A DNA stretch of 11,508 nucleotides from assembly GCF_946480305.1 (NCBI RefSeq), contig NZ_CAMLJQ010000074.1, positions 1 through 11,508 on the forward strand, written 5' to 3'. How positions within the stretch are numbered: position 1 is the stretch's first letter; each line of letters begins with the position of its first letter. The notes beneath the pieces are model-generated. The model was given only the letters and a program-made list of their open reading frames with translations, was not told where the DNA came from and ran no database searches. Positions 7,628 to 11,508 of the stretch are shown here, piece after piece. This DNA is from an uncultured Caldimonas sp. (GTDB taxonomy: Bacteria; Pseudomonadota; Gammaproteobacteria; Burkholderiales; Burkholderiaceae). The translations under genes and the position numbers were made by a program.

Positions 7628-9106
7628 ATGGACATGAAGACCTCTCCCCTCGCCGCCTTGAAGGATCCGAGCCTGCTGAAAACCGATGCGCTGATCAACG
7701 GCGTCTGGGTCACCGGCCACACCCGCTTCGACGTGCACGACCCCGCCACCGGCATGAAGCTGGCCGATGTGGCGAACCTCGGCGCCGACGAGGCGGCGCA
7801 AGCCATCGCGACCGCGGAGACGGCCTGGAAGACCTGGCGCGCCACCACCGCCAAGGCACGTGCGGCCATCCTGATGAAGTGGTTCAGGCTGCTGCAGGAC
7901 AACGCGGACGACCTGGCGCGCATCATGACCGCCGAACAAGGCAAACCCTTGGCCGAAGCCAAGGGCGAGGTCGGCTACGCGGCCAGCTTCATCGAGTGGT
8001 TCGCCGAGGAAGCCAAGCGCGTCTACGGCGAAACCATCCCGACCACCGACAACAACAAGCGCTACGTCGTCATCAAGCAGGCGATCGGCGTGTGCGCGGC
8101 CATCACCCCCTGGAACTTTCCGATCGCGATGATCACGCGCAAGGTCGCCCCTGCCCTGGCCGCCGGCTGCCCGGTCGTGATCAAGCCCGCGGAGCAGACG
8201 CCGCTGTCGGCGCTGGCCACGGCCGAACTGGCCGTGCGGGCCGGCATCCCGGCCGGTGTGCTGAACGTGATCACCGCCGACAGCGCGCGCTCCATCGACG
8301 TCGGCAAGGTGCTCTGCGGCAGCGACACGGTGCGCCACCTGTCGTTCACCGGCTCCACCGAGGTCGGCCGCATCCTGATGCAGCAATGCGCGCCGACCAT
8401 CAAGAAGCTTTCGCTCGAACTCGGCGGCAACGCGCCCTTCATCGTGTTCGACGACGCCGACCTCGACAGTGCCGTGGAAGGCGCCATGCAGAGCAAGTAC
8501 CGCAATGCCGGGCAGACCTGCGTCTGCGCGAACCGCATCTACGCGCAGGACGGCATCTACGACGCCTTCGTCGAGCGACTGGCGCAGAAGGCCAAGGCCC
8601 TCAAGGTCGGCAACGGCTTCGAGAGCGGCGTCAACCAGGGCCCGCTGATCGACGACCACGCCATAGCGAAGGTCGAGCAGCACGTGGCCGATGCGGTGAG
8701 CAAGGGCGCCAAGGTGCTGACCGGCGGCAAGCGCATCGAAGGCCGCTTCTTCGAGCCCACCGTGCTGGCCGACGTGACGCCCGAGATGCAGTGCTCGCGC
8801 GAGGAGACCTTCGGCCCGGTGGCACCGGTCATCCGGTTCCGTAGCGAAGACGAAGTCGTCGCCATGGCGAACGACACCGAGTTCGGCCTCGCCAGCTACT
8901 TCTACAGCCGCGACATCGGCCGCATCTTCCGCGTCGGCGAAGCCCTCGAATACGGCATGGTCGGCATCAACACCGGCTTGATCGCGGTGGCGGAAGTGCC
9001 GTTCGGCGGGGTCAAGCAGTCCGGCCTGGGGCGCGAAGGCTCCCACCACGGCATGGACGACTACGTCGAGGTGAAGTACCTCTGCCTCGGCGACATTCAG
9101 AACTAG
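7628..9106 (+). CDS. gabD: NADP-dependent succinate-semialdehyde dehydrogenase
   Basis: Oxidises succinate semialdehyde to succinate with NAD(P)+, the last step of GABA degradation into the TCA cycle. It is a cytoplasmic enzyme of the aldehyde dehydrogenase superfamily. The 492 residues are slightly longer than E. coli GabD. Motifs in order are the cofactor-binding TPWNFPIAMITRKVAPALAAG, the FTGSTEVG turn, the general-base Glu264 in LELGGNAP, and the catalytic Cys298 in NAGQTCVCANR. The CVC pair is typical of the GabD clade and is linked in some members to a redox switch. The ATG at 7628 has AGGAG (7614-7618) 9 bases upstream; the ATG at 7634 is an alternative two codons later. The frame is open back to 7469 but lacks family sequence there. 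The stop codon lies at the border of the palindromic element: TA from the flank plus G from the element. No gabT or regulator is next to it. Closely related aldehyde dehydrogenases (glutarate semialdehyde) cannot be excluded. Confidence 0.92.
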   Translation: MDMKTSPLAALKDPSLLKTDALINGVWVTGHTRFDVHDPATGMKLADVANLGADEAAQAIATAETAWKTWRATTAKARAAILMKWFRLLQDNADDLARIMTAEQGKPLAEAKGEVGYAASFIEWFAEEAKRVYGETIPTTDNNKRYVVIKQAIGVCAAITPWNFPIAMITRKVAPALAAGCPVVIKPAEQTPLSALATAELAVRAGIPAGVLNVITADSARSIDVGKVLCGSDTVRHLSFTGSTEVGRILMQQCAPTIKKLSLELGGNAPFIVFDDADLDSAVEGAMQSKYRNAGQTCVCANRIYAQDGIYDAFVERLAQKAKALKVGNGFESGVNQGPLIDDHAIAKVEQHVADAVSKGAKVLTGGKRIEGRFFEPTVLADVTPEMQCSREETFGPVAPVIRFRSEDEVVAMANDTEFGLASYFYSRDIGRIFRVGEALEYGMVGINTGLIAVAEVPFGGVKQSGLGREGSHHGMDDYVEVKYLCLGDIQN

Positions 9107-9134
9107 GGCCTGTTCACACTACGGAGGGCTGTGC

Positions 9135-9235
9135 GAGCGAGCCTGCCAGGGCGCAGAGCGAGGCGGGCGACGCTGCCCAGACTGGCCGTCTGGGCGAGGA
9201 GCCCAACGACGCGCTGCGCCCTGGCAGGCACGCTC
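9135..9235. repeat. Arm 1 hairpin of the palindromic element
   Basis: GCCTGCCAGGGCGCAG (9141-9156) pairs perfectly with 9214-9229. The pairing extends outward as GAGCG/CGCTC (9135-9139 with 9231-9235) past an A-A mismatch, and inward by three pairs past an A-G mismatch. At the tip, GCCCAGAC (9175-9182) pairs with GTCTGGGC (9188-9195) around a TGGCC loop. Confidence 0.85.
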
Positions 9236-9242
9236 CCTTCGG

Positions 9243-9340
9243 GTTGGTGCCCAAAAGGCCGTGCGCGGCGTTGCAAAGCCTCGCCGGGTCGACAACCCGG
9301 CTTCGTTTTGCGCCTTGCTCACGGCCTTTTGGGCACCAAC
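9243..9340. repeat. Arm 2 hairpin of the palindromic element
   Basis: A perfect 21-base inverted repeat pairs 9243-9263 with 9320-9340. The tip is GCCGGGT (9283-9289) pairing with ACCCGGC (9295-9301) around a five-base loop (CGACA). The middle segments (about 9264-9282 and 9302-9319) pair imperfectly. Only 7 unpaired bases separate this arm from arm 1 and 4 separate it from the outer stem. Confidence 0.85.
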
Positions 9341-9373
9341 GCATCAGCCCTCCGTAGTGTGAACAGGCCCTAG

Positions 9374-10960
9374 CTACAGCATTTCTTCCGCCGCCAGCGG
9401 CGTGAGCAGGAACAGCACGAGGCGCAGCCATGCGCTCGCCTCGGGTTCGCTGGTGTGCAACTCCGCGTCGTCGGGCGCCTCCTTCAGCCACCGCACCTCG
9501 TCGTTGTCGGTGACGGCGATGCGGTAGCTGCTGTGTCGCGTCACGTCTTCGTACAGCTTCACGAGCTGTTCGGCGAGCCGCGGGCTGCGCAGCACGAGGC
9601 CGATCTCGGTGTTCAGATTTTCGGAACGCGGGTCCATGTTCATCGAGCCGACGAGCACTGTCCGCCGGTCGACGACGATGGCCTTGGCATGCAGGCTGGC
9701 ACGCGACGAGCCGAAAGCGCCGAGCCGGCTGCGCTTGACCCCCAGCCTGGGCTGCAGCTCGTGCAGCTCCACGCCGTCGCGCACCAGATCCTTGCGGTAG
9801 CGGGCATAGCCGATGTGAACGACGGGAGCGTCCGTTGCCGCCAGTGAGTTGGTCAGCACGCGGACCCGCACTCCACGCGTGCGCAGCTCCCGCATCAGTG
9901 CGATGCCCCGATCGCCTGGGACGTAGTAGGGGGACACCACGATCAACTCCTTGCGCGCCGACCGCATCAGCTCTTGGACGTCGTCGGCGATGCTCTCGTC
10001 ATGCAACGGATCGCCCTCGATCGCGATCTTCGAAGGCCGGTCGCTGAGCACGACCGCAGGCGCCCAGACCAGGTCCAATCGCCCTCGCTCGATGTCCTGC
10101 GCAAGCGCGAAGCTGCGCGGCGGTGAGCCTTGAGGCGCCGGCGCCGCCGGCTGAGGCTGTCCTCTCTCGTCCGGCGCACGCTGCACCAGCACATGCACCG
10201 GGTAGGCCAGCTTGTTGTTCCAGAACGCGTCGAACGAGGCTGACAACTGCTGCACCACCGGCCCGGCCGCGATCACGTCCAGATCGAGAAAGTTGCTCGT
10301 CGGACTGCGAACGAAGTACGGATCGCCCAGGTTGCGCCCGCCCGTCACGGCGACCGCGTTGTCGGCCACGAACATCTTGCTGTGCATGCGCTGGTTGATG
10401 CGGGAGATGTCGGTCAGAGACGAGACGACCCGGGTGACCATCGAGAACCGCCCCCCGGGGAACGGATTGAACAACCGCACTTCGATGTTCGGGTGCTCGT
10501 CGAGTCGCAGCAGGTTGCCGTCCTCGCCAGCGGTGTGGATGTCGTCAAGCAGAAAGCGAACGCGCACGCCGCGATCGGCTGCGGCACGCACCCGCTCCAG
10601 GATCGCCCGCGTGGAGTCGTCGTTGTGGATCAGGTAGTACTGCAGATCCAGCGTACGCTGCGCCTGGTCGGCCAGCGTCATCAACGCGCCCAGGGCGTCC
10701 TCGCCGGAAACCAGCAGCCGGAAACCGGAAAGTCGCGGGTGCGGCGCGGCCGCCGCGGCAAGCCGCCCGAGCCGTGTCGACTGTGGCTGGGCCAACGCGT
10801 GTGCCCTGGGCTTCTCAACGGGGTCGGGAAGGGTCGCGCACCCTGCCAATGTCCACAGCGCTGACAGCGCAAGCGCCATGTTCAGCGCGCAGCCTCGTCC
10901 TCGCTCCCAAGCGGCCGGAATGAACTGCAAGAACCGCCACGGCACGGAAGCGAACTGCAT
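9374..10960 (-). CDS. Phospholipase D-family (cardiolipin synthase ClsC-like) lipoprotein
   Basis: A 528-residue phosphodiesterase or phosphatidyltransferase with two HKD repeats. The first is RMHSKMFVADNAVAVTGGRN (His193, Lys195, with the D and GxxN). The second is LHAKAIVVDRRTVLVGSMN (His424, Lys426), followed by DPRSENLNTE. Both are complete, so the protein should be active. The architecture matches the ClsC/YmdC-like group of cardiolipin synthases and phospholipase D proteins; the substrate cannot be settled from sequence. The N-terminus has a hydrophobic stretch ending in the lipobox LAGC (Cys41), so it is probably a membrane-anchored lipoprotein. A Pro/Ala-rich linker (about 267-290) joins the two halves. 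The start is uncertain: the ATG at 10960 gives a basic n-region, while the ATG at 10879 leaves only 13 residues before the lipid cysteine. Its stop codon directly abuts the palindromic element. Confidence 0.9.
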   Translation of the reverse strand: MQFASVPWRFLQFIPAAWERGRGCALNMALALSALWTLAGCATLPDPVEKPRAHALAQPQSTRLGRLAAAAAPHPRLSGFRLLVSGEDALGALMTLADQAQRTLDLQYYLIHNDDSTRAILERVRAAADRGVRVRFLLDDIHTAGEDGNLLRLDEHPNIEVRLFNPFPGGRFSMVTRVVSSLTDISRINQRMHSKMFVADNAVAVTGGRNLGDPYFVRSPTSNFLDLDVIAAGPVVQQLSASFDAFWNNKLAYPVHVLVQRAPDERGQPQPAAPAPQGSPPRSFALAQDIERGRLDLVWAPAVVLSDRPSKIAIEGDPLHDESIADDVQELMRSARKELIVVSPYYVPGDRGIALMRELRTRGVRVRVLTNSLAATDAPVVHIGYARYRKDLVRDGVELHELQPRLGVKRSRLGAFGSSRASLHAKAIVVDRRTVLVGSMNMDPRSENLNTEIGLVLRSPRLAEQLVKLYEDVTRHSSYRIAVTDNDEVRWLKEAPDDAELHTSEPEASAWLRLVLFLLTPLAAEEML

Positions 10961-10982
10961 GACGCCCTGCGTGCGCCAGCGC

Positions 10983-10996
10983 TGCGACCGGTCGCA
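10983..10996. repeat. 14-base perfect palindrome upstream of the PLD gene
   Basis: TGCGACCGGTCGCA is a perfect palindrome ending about 22 bases before the phospholipase D-like gene start. The position suits an operator for a dimeric regulator, but roughly one such palindrome is expected by chance in a window this long and GC-rich. Confidence 0.3.
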
Positions 10997-11013
10997 CGTG
11001 TTGGTTGTTGACG

Positions 11014-11048
11014 GGTCTCACCCGCTTGGATTGGCACCGGGTGAGACC
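11014..11048. repeat. Inverted repeat, 11-base perfect stem
   Basis: GGTCTCACCCG (11014-11024) pairs perfectly with CGGGTGAGACC (11038-11048) around a 13-base loop. It lies in the 158-base gap between the phospholipase D-like gene and the repeat-protein gene. No T-run follows on either strand. It may be a transcript-stabilising or attenuating stem, or a repeat element. Confidence 0.6.
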
Positions 11049-11055
11049 GACACGG

Positions 11056-11074
11056 GCCCGGCACGACGCCGGGC
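11056..11074. repeat. Stem-loop, 7-base perfect stem
   Basis: GCCCGGC (11056-11062) pairs with GCCGGGC (11068-11074) around an ACGAC loop. It is the middle one of three consecutive stem-loops in this gap. Short GC stems are frequent at this base composition, so its weight comes mainly from clustering. Confidence 0.4.
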
Positions 11075-11081
11075 GTGGCCG

Positions 11082-11103
11082 CGCCCTCCCATGAGGGAGG
11101 GCG
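11082..11103 (-). terminator. Terminator-like stem-loop after the repeat-protein gene
   Basis: CGCCCTCCC (11082-11090) pairs with GGGAGGGCG (11095-11103) around an ATGA loop, a stable 9-base stem. It starts 15 bases after the minus-strand stop at 11119, where an intrinsic terminator would sit. However, the downstream sequence on that strand is GC-rich and lacks a T-tract, so termination would be imperfect, or the stem may protect the 3' end instead. Confidence 0.45.
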
Positions 11104-11118
11104 TCGGGAACATCATCG

Positions 11119-11430
11119 TCAGTTGCGATCCGCGCGCGCCGCCCGGGATCCGGTATCGACATCGACAGCGCCGCTCGCGTTGGCACCCGTGTCCACGTCC
11201 ACTCCCGGCACACCGCGATCACGCTCGCTTTCGTTGCGGCCCATGTTGGTGTCGACGTCAACCGCGCCATCGGCCCGCTTGCCCGCATCCACGTCCACGC
11301 CCGGCACGCCGCGCTGCATCTCGGACTGGCTGGTGCGCTCGTCGGTGTCGGCGGACTGCGCCTGCACCGCACCGGCAAGCGCCATCAGGGAGGCGGCAGC
11401 CGCCGCAACGCTCATACGAAACTTGCTCAT
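11119..11430 (-). CDS. Small secreted acidic repeat protein (two 32-residue VDVD repeats)
   Basis: A 103-residue protein of unrecognised family. Residues 1-25 form a signal peptide: a basic start (MSKFRM), an alanine-rich core and cleavage near AVQAQ. A polar linker (26-39) follows, then two tandem 32-residue units (40-71 and 72-103) that fill the protein exactly to its end. Each unit reads RGVPGVDVDxG near its start and GAVDVDT in the middle, giving four DVD acidic clusters. These could bind cations or polymers, but no known calcium-binding loop (EF-hand, RTX nonapeptide) fits. The start at 11430 has AGGAG (11437-11441) with a 6-base spacer, which strongly supports a real gene. A 6-base stem-loop (GCGTCC 11473-11478 with GGACGC 11483-11488) lies upstream; a promoter could not be identified in the 78 bases left. 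Confidence 0.75.
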   Translation of the reverse strand: MSKFRMSVAAAAASLMALAGAVQAQSADTDERTSQSEMQRGVPGVDVDAGKRADGAVDVDTNMGRNESERDRGVPGVDVDTGANASGAVDVDTGSRAARADRN

Positions 11431-11508
11431 GTGAATCTCCTGTCAGTTGCTAGTGATGTCTCACGGTACGAAGCGTCCGGATGGACGCCTCGTCGCCCGC
11501 AACCGCAT

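Larger units (their letters stand above)
9103..9373. mobile_element. MITE-like palindromic element with three-armed fold
   Basis: A non-coding element with perfect 29-base inverted ends (9103-9131 and 9345-9373). Counting the outer TA as a target duplication (9104-9105, 9371-9372), the element is 9106-9370, 265 bases, with 26-base terminal repeats beginning GGGCCTGTTCACACTA. The interior contains two more hairpins: arm 1 (9135-9235) and arm 2 (9243-9340). It has no transposase. Insertion into CTAG with TA duplication and long inverted ends suggests a deletion derivative or MITE moved by a transposase acting elsewhere; IS5-family (IS427-like) or IS630-like elements use such targets, but the family assignment is inference. 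It lies between the 3' ends of two convergent genes and probably also stops or insulates transcription from both sides. Confidence 0.85.

Noticed and set aside
7118..9049. 643-codon minus-strand open frame opposite gabD
   Set aside because: It is antisense to a well-supported aldehyde dehydrogenase and runs into alaS; its composition is typical of shadow frames in high-GC DNA.
9114..9491. Short open frames crossing the palindromic element
   Set aside because: They follow from the symmetric GC-rich sequence, lack ribosome-binding sites and resemble no transposase; the element appears non-coding.

Overview
The window looks like a chromosomal segment of a high-GC betaproteobacterium, most likely order Burkholderiales (Rubrivivax/Leptothrix/Roseateles-like). 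The basis is the very high GC content, the coaBC-dut and alaS gene types, the small HNH protein family that follows alaS, and the GC-rich palindromic intergenic repeats. No tRNA, rRNA, CRISPR array, integrase or transposase gene was seen. No stretch longer than 300 bases lacks a gene or a mobile element.

Layout. Positions 1-164 are non-coding and hold GC-rich hairpins and two degenerate copies of a repeat. Positions 165-3565 are a minus-strand, operon-like run read from right to left: a TlpA-type thioredoxin-like protein, a transglutaminase-fold protein, CoaBC (coenzyme A synthesis) and Dut (dUTPase). The last three genes overlap by 1 and 4 bases, and both exported proteins carry twin-arginine signal peptides. 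Positions 3703-7413 are a second minus-strand run: alaS (alanyl-tRNA synthetase), a secreted protein of unknown function and a small HNH-nuclease-fold protein, separated by 12-base gaps. A 214-base region (7414-7627) divides alaS from the divergent plus-strand gabD (succinate-semialdehyde dehydrogenase, 7628-9106).

Positions 9103-9373 hold the most striking object. It is a 265-base, transposase-less, MITE-like element with perfect 26-base terminal inverted repeats flanked by TA duplications (29 bases counting the CTAG borders). Its interior is two further long hairpins, so one strand can fold into a three-armed structure. It sits exactly at the tail-to-tail junction of gabD and a minus-strand phospholipase D/cardiolipin-synthase-like lipoprotein gene (9374-10960). 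Removing it in silico gives two directly abutting stop codons with both reading frames intact. To the right, 10961-11118 holds a palindrome and three stem-loops. Last comes a small secreted protein (11119-11430, minus) whose mature part ends in two exact-length 32-residue repeats rich in VDVD.

Most genes are housekeeping (coenzyme A, dUTP clearance, tRNA charging, GABA/succinate-semialdehyde catabolism, membrane lipid or phosphodiester chemistry). The less ordinary content is the palindromic element, the Tat-exported pair inside the coaBC-dut run, and the repeat protein.
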